From the NCBI GenBank assembly GCA_964502785.1, contig CAZCXW010000006.1, positions 1-37,660 of the forward strand: a DNA stretch of 37,660 nt. The letters run 5' to 3'. The DNA is from JAGVYE01 sp964502785 (GTDB lineage Archaea > Nanobdellota > Nanobdellia > Woesearchaeales > GW2011-AR9). Under the pieces are notes generated by a model that saw only the letters and a program-made list of their open reading frames with translations, did not search any database and was not told the DNA's origin. Below are positions 1 to 5,891 of the stretch, in pieces. Both the position numbers and the translations under genes were made by a program. Within the stretch, counting starts at the first letter, position 1; every line of letters begins with the position of its first letter.

Positions 1-265
1 CATTGGTTTCTATTGTGTAAATTAGTCTCCAAGCATTAGGGAGATCATATTTCCAAAGATTTGTTATACTGTATTTTTGAATGTACTCTTTTGGCCAAAG
101 ATTTTTTTGAATTTTTATCCCGCAGGTTGGATCTGCTTTGAGATCATCGATCGCTCTGTCAATAAATTTGTAAAGTTGTTTGTCTTCAAATTTACCCTCT
201 TTAAGGGCTTCCCATTCCTGCTTAATTTTTGGAGTAATAAAAGCTACGTGGATTTGTTTGTTCAT
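1..265 (-). CDS. RelE/ParE-like toxin, 3' end cut by window edge
   Basis: Read on the minus strand from the ATG at 263-265, this frame stays open to base 1, so only about 88 N-terminal residues are visible. The sequence starts MNKQIHVAFITPKIK and later has the strand pattern LWKYDLPNAWRLIYTI, typical of RelE/YafQ-type mRNA interferase folds (a basic strand followed by W-R-L-I-Y). Its ATG overlaps the TGA of the upstream winged-helix gene in an ATGA tetranucleotide, so the two are translationally coupled. Small size and antitoxin-first order support a type II toxin-antitoxin pair. The catalytic C-terminus lies outside the window, so ribonuclease activity is inferred from family resemblance only. 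No other gene in the window shares this fold. Confidence 0.75.
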   Translation of the reverse strand, partial: MNKQIHVAFITPKIKQEWEALKEGKFEDKQLYKFIDRAIDDLKADPTCGIKIQKNLWPKEYIQKYSITNLWKYDLPNAWRLIYTIETN

Positions 266-528
266 CGCACCATTAAATCCTCCCTAAGTAATCTCTTTAT
301 TCTTGCAGGATTAAACGTCCAAATAATACAACCCTCTTTATCTATAATTATTTTTCCTGATTGTTCAAGGTAATCTAAAATTACTTGGAATGTTTGATAC
401 ATCATTTTTTTAGGAAGCTTTTTCCAGAGTTGATACTTACCGAATTCTTGGCTATACTTTTGGATAGTTTCCTCTACCATAAAGACGGATTCTAGGGTTG
501 GACTATGTAAAATTGTCGCTTCTTGCAT
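262..528 (-). CDS. Winged-helix antitoxin-like protein (88 aa)
   Basis: This small protein has a predicted winged-helix core (about residues 30-75). A helix-rich part with KKMMYQTFQVILDYLEQSG leads into a beta-wing with KIIIDKEGCIIW, then a basic tail. This layout is common in archaeal antitoxins that precede RelE-like toxins. It would neutralise the downstream toxin and probably bind its own promoter. The stop codon is nested in the toxin start (ATGA, 262-265). The upstream 60 bp are very AT-rich (TATATAACTATATATAAGAA region near 530-550) and hold the likely TATA element. DNA binding and antitoxin function are inferred from fold and neighbour. Confidence 0.72.
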   Translation of the reverse strand: MQEATILHSPTLESVFMVEETIQKYSQEFGKYQLWKKLPKKMMYQTFQVILDYLEQSGKIIIDKEGCIIWTFNPARIKRLLREDLMVR

Positions 529-595
529 GTTATATAACTATATATAAGAATTCTATTTAAAGCTTTTGCTTGTTTTTGTCAGATTTTGTGCTAAA

Positions 596-859
596 TTACA
601 ACTTTTGTAGTTCTTCAGAGGTATATGGTTTTTCTTTTTGCATTTTCTTAATTTTATTAATGATATACTTTAATGCAAAAACATCATCTTTATTATACCC
701 TTGAAGTTTTTTAATTACTTTTTTATTTTTAGATTTGATATACTCATTATAGATAAAAGGTGCATCAAAACCATTAGTATCTTGATGTTTCCACTGGAAT
801 CCCAAAAAATCACCAAGTTTTTTTAGTTTGTATGTTGATATGTGGAGTGACCCCCTAGT
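596..859 (-). pseudogene. C-terminal remnant of RNase H-like (DnaQ/YprB-type) exonuclease
   Basis: The frame is open from an in-frame TAA at 860-862 to the stop at 596 but has no ATG; the only start-like codon is a TTG at 803-805. The 88 residues include YKLKKLGDFLGFQWKH and YNKDDVFALKYI, which match the last helix and the exonuclease III motif (Y-N-x-x-D) of the RNase H-fold domain seen in YprB/TM0106-type predicted nucleases. The N-terminal exo I and exo II motifs (D-x-E and the middle Asp) are absent upstream. I read this as a decayed 3' fragment. A split gene using TTG is less likely. The 200 bp upstream contain no recognisable remainder of the gene. Confidence 0.6.
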
Positions 860-999
860 TTAAGTTAAGTAGTATCTGAGTCAAGAACTATTTCATTTTT
901 TCTATTCGAAAGAAGCACTTTCCGTGACTTCTCGCTTTTAATCTCATCCATGAAACACAAAGCCTTTTAAAACCATAGATATTCCGTTGATGTAATGCC

Positions 1000-1041
1000 C
1001 ATGAAATCACTGTTTCACTGTGTGTGATGGGTGTTTTTGAC
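1000..1041 (+). repeat. Partial copy of the 82-bp intergenic hairpin repeat
   Basis: This stretch matches the right half of the repeat at 5304-5385 (same strand) and, inverted, that at 2430-2511. It shares the GTTTCACTGTGTGT block, then GGGTG and TTTTTGACA, with a small deletion in between. The hairpin arm formed by ATGAAAT and GTTTCA is only partly kept. It sits 24 bp before the M50 protease start, so it may affect that gene's transcription. It looks like a decaying copy. Confidence 0.55.
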
Positions 1042-1064
1042 ACGAAAGAACTTTACTAAAACAT

Positions 1065-2168
1065 ATGAATGGAAACGCAACGTTATTCCGCATTTTTGGG
1101 ATTGAGATACGAATCCATTACAGCTGGTGGCTTATTTTCATTCTCCTGACATGGAGCTTGGCAACAGCCTTCTTCCCAGTGAATTTTCCAGTATCCAAAA
1201 TGCAGGCATGGATTTTAGGTCTCGTATCGGCTTTGCTTCTATTTCTTTCCGTACTTCTCCACGAATTAAGCCATTCGCTTGTTGCGAAAGCAAAAAAAAT
1301 TCGCGTGGAAAATATTACCTTATTTTTCTTTGGCGGCGTGGCTGGCATCACGGAAGAAGACATGCCTCCAGCATCAGAATTTGTCATGGCCGTGGCCGGA
1401 CCCTTATTCTCGCTCTTCCTCTCGGGCTTATTTTACATCCTTTTTAGGGCAAACATCCATTTATTCGTCACTGCCGCAGCTTTGTATTTATACCAAATAA
1501 ACTTCATGTTGGCAGTATTTAACCTTCTTCCGGGCTTTCCGCTCGATGGTGGAAGAGCCTTCCGCGCTCTTCTCTTTTCGTATTACCATGATCTAGAGAA
1601 AGCGACACGGATTGCCGCAAATGTAGGGCGGGCACTGGCAGGCGCACTTTTCGTTATTGGGATGATCAACCTTTTTCGGGGTTCAGGCAATAGTTTATGG
1701 CTCATTCTCATCGGTGGTTTTTTGTACTTCATCGCTGGAGTAAGTTATGAGCAAGTGTTGATTAAGAAAATGTTAGCGCCAATTTCTCTTCGTGAATTAC
1801 TGATAAAGATACCCGTTCTCAACCCGGAACTAAGACTTCAAGAATTTGCTGTAAAATGGAGGAAAAGCGAGAATTCTCTTTTTCTCGTCAAAAATAAAAC
1901 ATTTGCCGGAATTCTCGAAATCAACCAATTGCAGAGTTTTTCTCCAAAATTGCAAGAGGCAATAAAAGTAAAAAACATTTCCAAGCCTCTCGAGACATTT
2001 CCTCGTTTGCAAAAAAATGAAACAGCCTATAAAGCATTCCAGATTTTATCCAAACAAAGCGGCGATGCCTTGCCTCTCTTTGAGAAAAATCATTTTATTG
2101 GAATGGTAACCCGACAGCAATTGCAGAGACGATTGCAATGGGAATTGAAGTTCAGAGGGAAAAGTTAA
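1065..2168 (+). CDS. M50 site-2-type intramembrane metalloprotease with CBS-like tail
   Basis: The 367-residue protein is polytopic. It carries the zinc-binding HExxH motif as HELSH at residues 66-70 and the second motif NLLPGFPLDGG at 153-163, whose Asp is the third zinc ligand. This is the SpoIVFB/Rv2869-like S2P group, which cuts membrane-spanning substrates within the bilayer. About six hydrophobic segments cover residues 15-230. Residues about 240-360 form a soluble tail resembling a degenerate CBS pair (KNISKPLETF, then GDALPLFEKNHFIGMVTRQQL), the usual regulatory module of this subgroup. The start at 1065 gives a normal N-terminal first helix. The substrate is unknown, and no anti-sigma-type partner is next to it. 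Confidence 0.93.
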   Translation: MNGNATLFRIFGIEIRIHYSWWLIFILLTWSLATAFFPVNFPVSKMQAWILGLVSALLLFLSVLLHELSHSLVAKAKKIRVENITLFFFGGVAGITEEDMPPASEFVMAVAGPLFSLFLSGLFYILFRANIHLFVTAAALYLYQINFMLAVFNLLPGFPLDGGRAFRALLFSYYHDLEKATRIAANVGRALAGALFVIGMINLFRGSGNSLWLILIGGFLYFIAGVSYEQVLIKKMLAPISLRELLIKIPVLNPELRLQEFAVKWRKSENSLFLVKNKTFAGILEINQLQSFSPKLQEAIKVKNISKPLETFPRLQKNETAYKAFQILSKQSGDALPLFEKNHFIGMVTRQQLQRRLQWELKFRGKS

Positions 2169-2380
2169 TGGATTAAATCAAAAAAGCTACTCTAATCCTA
2201 CCAGATGAGGGCTATTTTCTTGTTTATCTTTTGCTCTTTCATATTTTGCTTTAATTGTTGTACAAACATCCGTATACAAAGTATCGAAGGTAATCGATTT
2301 TGTTATATCCTAAAAATCATTTGAAATCGAACATATTAATGATTTTTATATATATATAAAATGCGCTAAATAATGTTCGA

Positions 2381-2401
2381 ATTCTAGCGTATTTTAGTAT
2401 A
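2381..2401 (+). repeat. Dispersed 21-bp motif, copy 1 (ATTCTAGCG...TTTTAGTATA)
   Basis: This motif recurs with only two or three changes at 12531-12551 (inverted) and 25863-25883 (same strand), always intergenic. Consensus: ATTCTA, then R-Y-G-Y, then ATTTTAGTATA. Here it lies about 30 bp upstream of the element at 2430. At the other two sites it directly abuts a GATTTTTGAC block that is also part of the hairpin repeats. Confidence 0.6.
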
Positions 2402-2429
2402 CTTTCTTTTGTGATTCTCGCCTTATCTG

Positions 2430-2544
2430 TCAAAAACCACCCGTCAGACGCACAGTGAAACATAGATTTCACTGGCGCACAAGAAGCAGCGGCTTCTTTG
2501 TGGACAGGTGGCATGACGTTCATAACGTCATGCAGAGTTTTTGA
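2430..2544. repeat. Four-arm inverted-repeat element (copy 1 of 82-bp repeat family plus extra arm)
   Basis: The outer stem is TCAAAAAC (2430-2437) with GTTTTTGA (2537-2544). Inside it, CCACCCGTC (2437-2445) pairs 8/9 with GACAGGTGG (2503-2511) and encloses two hairpins: CAGTGAAA/TTTCACTG (2453-2474) and CACAAGAAGC/GCTTCTTTGTG (2478-2502). A fourth hairpin, GCATGACGTT-cat-AACGTCATGC (2511-2533), is a perfect 10-bp stem. The reverse complement of 2430-2511 aligns without gaps to 5304-5385 with 70 of 82 bases identical by my count. The extra 2511-2533 arm is missing in that copy. No ORF explains this structure. Confidence 0.8.
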
Positions 2545-2633
2545 GCACCCCAGAATTCCACTGGTGGAACACAAAGAAAAGGAAAAAAATCATGTCTTCA
2601 GAGAGGATATAACTGAAAGTTAATGCTTTTCTT

Positions 2634-2727
2634 GTGTCACAGAAATTCGCCTATCGATAAGAGCGTCTCTTTTCAAGTCATGCCTTTAGGGCATGGTAAA
2701 ATACTTTCGGCGAATTTCTCATGACAC
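2634..2727. repeat. Multi-arm inverted-repeat element with CCTTTAG-loop hairpin
   Basis: GTGTCA (2634-2639) pairs with TGACAC (2722-2727). Inside, a perfect 11-bp stem joins AGAAATTCGCC (2641-2651) to GGCGAATTTCT (2709-2719). The interior holds AGAG-cgt-CTCT (2660-2670) and CATGCC-tttag-GGCATG (2679-2695). The TTTAG loop recurs in the elements at 4419 and 30344. It could act as a terminator or be a non-autonomous mobile element. It lies about 95 bp before the DegT-like gene, so it is in that gene's promoter region. Confidence 0.75.
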
Positions 2728-2820
2728 CAGTGGAATATCTGTGGTTTTAAACCTTCAACCAATTTAAAAACAGGAAAACTTAAGTAGAAAATATAAAGTA
2801 ACGCTTTTTTTAGAACACTC

Positions 2821-3633
2821 ATGTACCTTGAGATAATAAAAATACTGAAAAAAAAGATCAATCATCATTATATTCATCTAACCTCCCGCGGCAATGCTGC
2901 CATAGAAACAGCCTTGTCTCTCCTGCCAAAAGGAAGCACAATCTTAGTTCCAGAAGAAGGCGGCTGGCTTACCTATAAAACTGCACCCCTGAAAATAGGA
3001 TTAAAAGTTGAAGAAGTAAAGTGCACTGATGCAAAACTCGAAATTGAAGATCTCCAAAAAAAATTACAATCAAAACAATATGCTGCTCTTCTCTATCAAA
3101 ATCCTGGCGGGTATCATGCTGAGCAGTCCTTTGAAGAAATCTATGAATTATGTCAAAGATATGGATGTTTAGTTATTCTTGATGTCTCAGGAAGCATTGG
3201 CACATCATTATGCGATGGAAGATTTGCAAATATCCTGGTGGGAAGTTTTGGCCGTTGGAAACCCGTAGATGCAGGAAAAGGGGGCTTTATTTCATGTAAA
3301 GAGAAAAGTATTTTCGAGAATATCCATACTCCAGAATTCAAAGACGAAATCATCTTAAAGAAAATCTATGAACAGTTACAACATCTTCCAGCTCGCTTAA
3401 AAATCCTAGAAGAAAAAAGAAAGAAAGTTCTAACAGACTTACGTGAATTTAAAATAATTAACACCGATAATTGGGGATTAGTTGTCATCATCGAATTTAA
3501 TTCCGAAGAAGAGAAAAATAAAATTATTCAATATTGTAAAGAACAGACATTAGAATGGACGGAATGCCCGAGGTACATTCGATTGAATAGGAAAGGCATC
3601 AGCATTGAAGTAAAAAGGATTGAAAATAAATGA
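2821..3633 (+). CDS. Short DegT/DnrJ/EryC1-like PLP-dependent enzyme
   Basis: The 270-residue protein shows the fold type I PLP pattern. A ring-stacking and helix segment (TSRGNAAIETAL, residues 21-32) is followed by VILDVSGSIG, where Asp121 is the expected pyridine-nitrogen ligand. SFGRWKPVDAGKGGFI at 142-157 lines up with the DegT signature S-F-x3-K-x5-G-x-G-G, making Lys147 the likely Schiff-base lysine. Typical family members are 360-400 residues; here the C-terminal small domain is very short. It could be a sugar aminotransferase or a divergent relative with another substrate. Its stop overlaps the next ATG (ATGA), so it is co-transcribed with a small membrane protein. Confidence 0.75.
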   Translation: MYLEIIKILKKKINHHYIHLTSRGNAAIETALSLLPKGSTILVPEEGGWLTYKTAPLKIGLKVEEVKCTDAKLEIEDLQKKLQSKQYAALLYQNPGGYHAEQSFEEIYELCQRYGCLVILDVSGSIGTSLCDGRFANILVGSFGRWKPVDAGKGGFISCKEKSIFENIHTPEFKDEIILKKIYEQLQHLPARLKILEEKRKKVLTDLREFKIINTDNWGLVVIIEFNSEEEKNKIIQYCKEQTLEWTECPRYIRLNRKGISIEVKRIENK

Positions 3634-3944
3634 ATCCATTAGAATATATCCTGCAGCTGTACAAACGACAGCAAGAAGAAGGATTTGAAGAAACTTGTGG
3701 GCAGTTTGATATGATTACGAGTGATCCTCGGCCAAGTTATGCCGACGTTGTTTCAAAATTCCAAACTTTCGCCTTCACCCCGCTGGGGTTATATGTCATC
3801 TATGAGGGAATTGAAGCAATCGTGGAAGGGAATTCTAATTTAGGGAAAGGCGGGATAATTTTAGGCTTATATCTCGTTATCCGGGGGGCACTGCGAATTC
3901 CTCAGCAAATCCAGAGATATAGAAATTTCTCTGAACGGGAATGA
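3630..3944 (+). CDS. Small two-helix membrane protein, unknown function
   Basis: The 104-residue protein has a soluble, charged N-terminal half and then two hydrophobic stretches (about residues 48-65, TPLGLYVIYEGIEAIVE, and 73-90, GGIILGLYLVIRGALRI), ending in a basic tail. The ATG overlaps the stop of the DegT-like gene by 4 bp (ATGA), so translation is coupled. I do not recognise the family. The pairing suggests a membrane partner or anchor for the PLP enzyme, but only the overlap supports that. Confidence 0.65.
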   Translation: MNPLEYILQLYKRQQEEGFEETCGQFDMITSDPRPSYADVVSKFQTFAFTPLGLYVIYEGIEAIVEGNSNLGKGGIILGLYLVIRGALRIPQQIQRYRNFSERE

Positions 3945-3966
3945 TCGTTCCTCCAAAAACCAAAAA

Positions 3967-3975
3967 TATTTAAAT
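3967..3975 (+). promoter_or_regulatory. TATA box of the zinc-ribbon gene
   Basis: TATTTAAAT is centred 28 bp before the ATG at 3999. Archaeal transcription starts about 25 bp after the box, so the transcript would begin at or next to the ATG (leaderless). Confidence 0.65.
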
Positions 3976-3998
3976 CAGTTTTGTCATTCTATAGAATA

Positions 3999-4373
3999 AT
4001 GGCTTTTCGTATCCCTGAATCAATGAGCGAATGTTTGTATTTCACCAATAGAGGTGATACTCTTGCCTGGGTTTATCGTAAGGAGTGTCCAAAATGCCAC
4101 AAAGCAAAAATGGGCAAACCTGTCGTGAAAGGAAGTGTCAAAACAAGAGCTAAAGAGTACGTTTGCCCAAGTTGTGATTATGAGGAAAGTAAAGAGGTTC
4201 ACGAAGACAGTGTGCAAATCCAAGCCGTTTATACCTGTCCTAAGTGTGGAAAGAAAGGAGAATCAACAGCTCCCTATAAGAGGAAAAATTTCAAAGGAGT
4301 TCCTTCTTTTGTTGTTGACTGTCAGCATTGTGGTGAGAAAATACCCCTAACAAAGAAGTTGAAAGGGATTTAA
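3999..4373 (+). CDS. Two-zinc-ribbon small protein
   Basis: I place the start at the ATG 3999 (124 aa) rather than the upstream TTG at 3981, because the TATA box puts the transcript start at the ATG. Two treble-clef/ribbon-like units are visible: CPKCHK with CPSCDY, and CPKCGKKGE with CQHCGE. The second resembles ribbons of archaeal transcription and translation factors. An N-terminal segment of about 30 residues (FRIPESMSECLYFTNR) precedes the first ribbon. It probably binds nucleic acid or a protein complex. No specific family is recognised. Confidence 0.75.
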   Translation: MAFRIPESMSECLYFTNRGDTLAWVYRKECPKCHKAKMGKPVVKGSVKTRAKEYVCPSCDYEESKEVHEDSVQIQAVYTCPKCGKKGESTAPYKRKNFKGVPSFVVDCQHCGEKIPLTKKLKGI

Positions 4374-4418
4374 TTTCTTTTCATAACATAAAGCATAGTT
4401 CTCACAATCTTTAAATGG

Positions 4419-4567
4419 TTACACTAAGAAACCAGAAAGCTCTGTGCTTTAGCACAGGGATGAACGGCTTTCTTTGTGTAAGAAAAAACTCTTGCAACAA
4501 CTAGATTCTCGGCAAGTTTTTAAACTCACTTCGTGCCACGTTGCACTTTCCTTACGCAGGCGAGTTA
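4419..4567. repeat. Multi-hairpin element with TTTAG-loop arm, IS605-end-like
   Basis: TTACACTAAGAAA (4419-4431) pairs 12/13 with TTTCTTTGTGTAA (4469-4481). Inside are GAAAGC/GCTTTC and the hairpin CTGTGC-ttta-GCACAG (4442-4457) followed by GGATGAACGGC. A TTTAG-loop hairpin followed by GGGATGAA resembles the 3' end of IS200/IS605 elements, where the TnpB guide RNA scaffold lies (recalled resemblance, not searched). Further stems are AAAAACTCTTGC (4484-4495) with GCAAGTTTTT (4514-4523) and AACTC with GAGTT (about 4525-4566). No tnpA or tnpB is nearby. This accounts for most of the 326-bp gap 4374-4699. Confidence 0.65.
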
Positions 4568-4667
4568 TTTGATAGGATAATGTTACTCTCGTCTGCTTTG
4601 GTCAGGTCACTTAACAGCGATCGCATATGTTCAGTGAAATTTCTACTGGTGGGCATTTGAATAGATG

Positions 4668-4677
4668 TTTATATAAA
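4668..4677 (+). promoter_or_regulatory. TATA box of UPF0016 gene
   Basis: TTTATATAAA is centred 27 bp before the ATG at 4700. A GAGGT at 4691-4695 looks like a Shine-Dalgarno, but the predicted transcript start lies at or after it, so the mRNA is probably leaderless. Confidence 0.65.
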
Positions 4678-4699
4678 CTCATTCTTAATAGAGGTTACT

Positions 4700-5266
4700 A
4701 TGATTGAACCATTTGTTGCCGCTTTTACGCTGGCTTTAATATCTGAAATAGCTGATAAAACACAATTGGTCATTCTCGGATTAGCAATAAAATATAAATC
4801 TCCTTTCAGAGTATTTTCTGGAGCATTATTGGCTCATGCAGTTATGGATGGAATTGCTATTGTATTTGGTGCTTTTTTTGGTTTTTCATTATCATCAAGC
4901 TTAATCAAAAATGGAGTCGGTATTCTATTCATACTTTTAGGAATTTGGACTTTTGTTAAATCATATTTCAGGAAATCCAAGAAAGAAAACAAGGAAATTT
5001 TGAGCAAAACCATTTTAACAACTTCATTCCTAACAGTTTTACTTAGCGAATTTGGTGATAAAACACAAATAGCTTCTGGTTTATTAGCTGCCAAATATTT
5101 AGTGCCTATACCTATTTTTATTGGATTTGTTTCAGCGCTCGCAATAGCAATAGGATTAAATGTTTTTGTTGGCAGCAAAGTTGCAAGAGGAATTCCAAGA
5201 AAAACTATAAAAATTATAACGGCTATTCTCTTCATACTATTTGGAATATCTACCTTATTATTTTAA
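4700..5266 (+). CDS. UPF0016/TMEM165/Gdt1-family cation exporter
   Basis: The 188-residue, six-helix protein has two inverted copies of the family signature E-x-x-D-K-T: EIADKTQ at residues 16-22 and EFGDKTQ at 117-123. Both acidic residues of each motif are present. The family (yeast Gdt1, bacterial MneA) moves Mn2+ and/or Ca2+ out of the cytoplasm, usually in exchange for protons. The two halves are joined by a charged loop (RKSKKENKE, about 91-99). It faces the Fur/ZIP pair, so this stretch is a metal-homeostasis neighbourhood. No Mn riboswitch is visible upstream. Ion specificity cannot be read from the sequence. Confidence 0.92.
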   Translation: MIEPFVAAFTLALISEIADKTQLVILGLAIKYKSPFRVFSGALLAHAVMDGIAIVFGAFFGFSLSSSLIKNGVGILFILLGIWTFVKSYFRKSKKENKEILSKTILTTSFLTVLLSEFGDKTQIASGLLAAKYLVPIPIFIGFVSALAIAIGLNVFVGSKVARGIPRKTIKIITAILFILFGISTLLF

Positions 5267-5303
5267 CGTCCGCCCTTCGTAACTCTCGAAGAAAGATCAA
5301 TTG

Positions 5304-5385
5304 CCACCAGTTCACGAAGAAACTGCTGCTTCTTGTACGCTAGTGAAATTGCTGTTTCACTGTGTGTCTGACGGGTGATTTTTGA
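5304..5385 (+). repeat. 82-bp intergenic hairpin repeat, copy 2
   Basis: By eye this aligns without gaps to the reverse complement of 2430-2511 with 70 of 82 identities. It keeps the AGTGAAAT...GTTTCACT and AAGAA...TTCTT arms. The outer stem is weaker (TCAATTGCCACC upstream against GGGTGATTTTTGA). The extra 23-bp hairpin of the other copy is missing. It lies between convergent genes (UPF0016 and fur), where a bidirectional terminator would also be useful. Confidence 0.75.
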
Positions 5386-5436
5386 TATTCTTAGGGATGC
5401 TGCGCTTTTGCTTCGCAAACCTTGCTTAACAGGAAT

Positions 5437-5835
5437 TTAGGGTTCGCTGCGTTTGGATATATTCTGTCTTTCAGCATATTTACATTCCCTGCAAATACCT
5501 TTGATATCAATTTGAAAATGACATATTTCCCCAGTTACAATCTCTTTGAGGAAATGCACATTCTTCAACGGCAAATGTTTCTTTCCGCCGCATTCTTCAC
5601 AGGTAAAATGAATATGGTTATTTTTGTTGAGAGAATATATTTTACGGTTTTCACAAAGATAGGAGTGAATTTCTCCTTTCTTTTCGATATCGTTGAGAAA
5701 ACGATAAACAGTGGCTATGCCTAAATGCAAATCTTTACCAGATATTCGGCTGTGAAATTCATAAGCATCAAAAAAAGTTGTCATTTTTTGCAATTCACCA
5801 TGCATAATTTTCTTTTGTTTTGTAAGTCGAGACAT
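5437..5835 (-). CDS. Fur-family metal-responsive repressor
   Basis: The 132-residue protein has the Fur winged helix (about 5-80), including the recognition-helix signature LGIATVYRFLNDIEKKGEIH. The dimerisation domain follows with HIHFTCEECGGKKHL and a second C-x-x-C in GICRECK, the structural zinc site. HIHF corresponds to the conserved H-H-x-H region that helps bind the regulatory metal. Length is close to the family norm (about 135-150). It is divergent from a ZIP transporter with a Fur-box match between them, so it most likely represses the transporter and itself when metal is plentiful. Zn2+ fits the ZIP gene and Fe2+ fits the box; the sequence does not decide. Gene symbol withheld. Confidence 0.92.
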   Translation of the reverse strand: MSRLTKQKKIMHGELQKMTTFFDAYEFHSRISGKDLHLGIATVYRFLNDIEKKGEIHSYLCENRKIYSLNKNNHIHFTCEECGGKKHLPLKNVHFLKEIVTGEICHFQIDIKGICRECKYAERQNISKRSEP

Positions 5836-5841
5836 CTTATT

Positions 5842-5860
5842 GATAATGAGAATCAGTAAT
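5842..5860. promoter_or_regulatory. Fur-box operator between fur-like and ZIP genes
   Basis: GATAATGAGAATCAGTAAT matches the classical 19-bp bacterial Fur box (GATAATGATAATCATTATC) at 15 positions by my count. It sits between the shared TATA element and the fur-like start codon (5835), where a bound repressor would block transcription of that gene and probably crowd the TATA box serving the ZIP gene. Confidence 0.75.
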
Positions 5861-5861
5861 A

Positions 5862-5870
5862 TTTATAAAT
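5862..5870. promoter_or_regulatory. Shared palindromic TATA box (bidirectional promoter)
   Basis: TTTATAAAT, part of the palindrome ATTTATAAAT (5861-5870), is centred about 26 bp before the ZIP ATG (5892, plus) and about 31 bp before the fur-like ATG (5835, minus). No other TATA-like element lies in the 56-bp gap, so one box may serve both directions. Both transcripts would be essentially leaderless. Confidence 0.6.
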
Positions 5871-5891
5871 AGTTCTATCTGCATCAAAAAG

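Larger units (their letters stand above)
2169..2820. other. 652-bp gene-free region carrying two multi-hairpin elements
   Basis: No convincing gene lies between the M50 protease and the DegT-like gene. The region holds an AT-rich alternating run (TATATATATA near 2347-2358), the 21-bp motif at 2381-2401 and the elements at 2430-2544 and 2634-2727. Between those elements is a perfect 6-bp inverted repeat TTCCACTGGTGGAA at 2557-2570. ORFs called across the elements are by-products of the palindromes. Confidence 0.7.

Noticed and set aside
2187..2309. Minus-strand open frame ending with a plausible C-terminus (residues like DITKSITFDTL then PHLVGLE)
   Set aside because: No start codon in frame and a stop just upstream at about 2310-2312; too short to name. 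It could be a gene relic, but nothing supports it beyond an open frame.
2317..2574. Minus-strand 85-aa ORF
   Set aside because: It runs through the palindromic element at 2430-2544. Its Cys/Ser-rich composition reflects the repeat, and no promoter or homologue-like pattern is seen.
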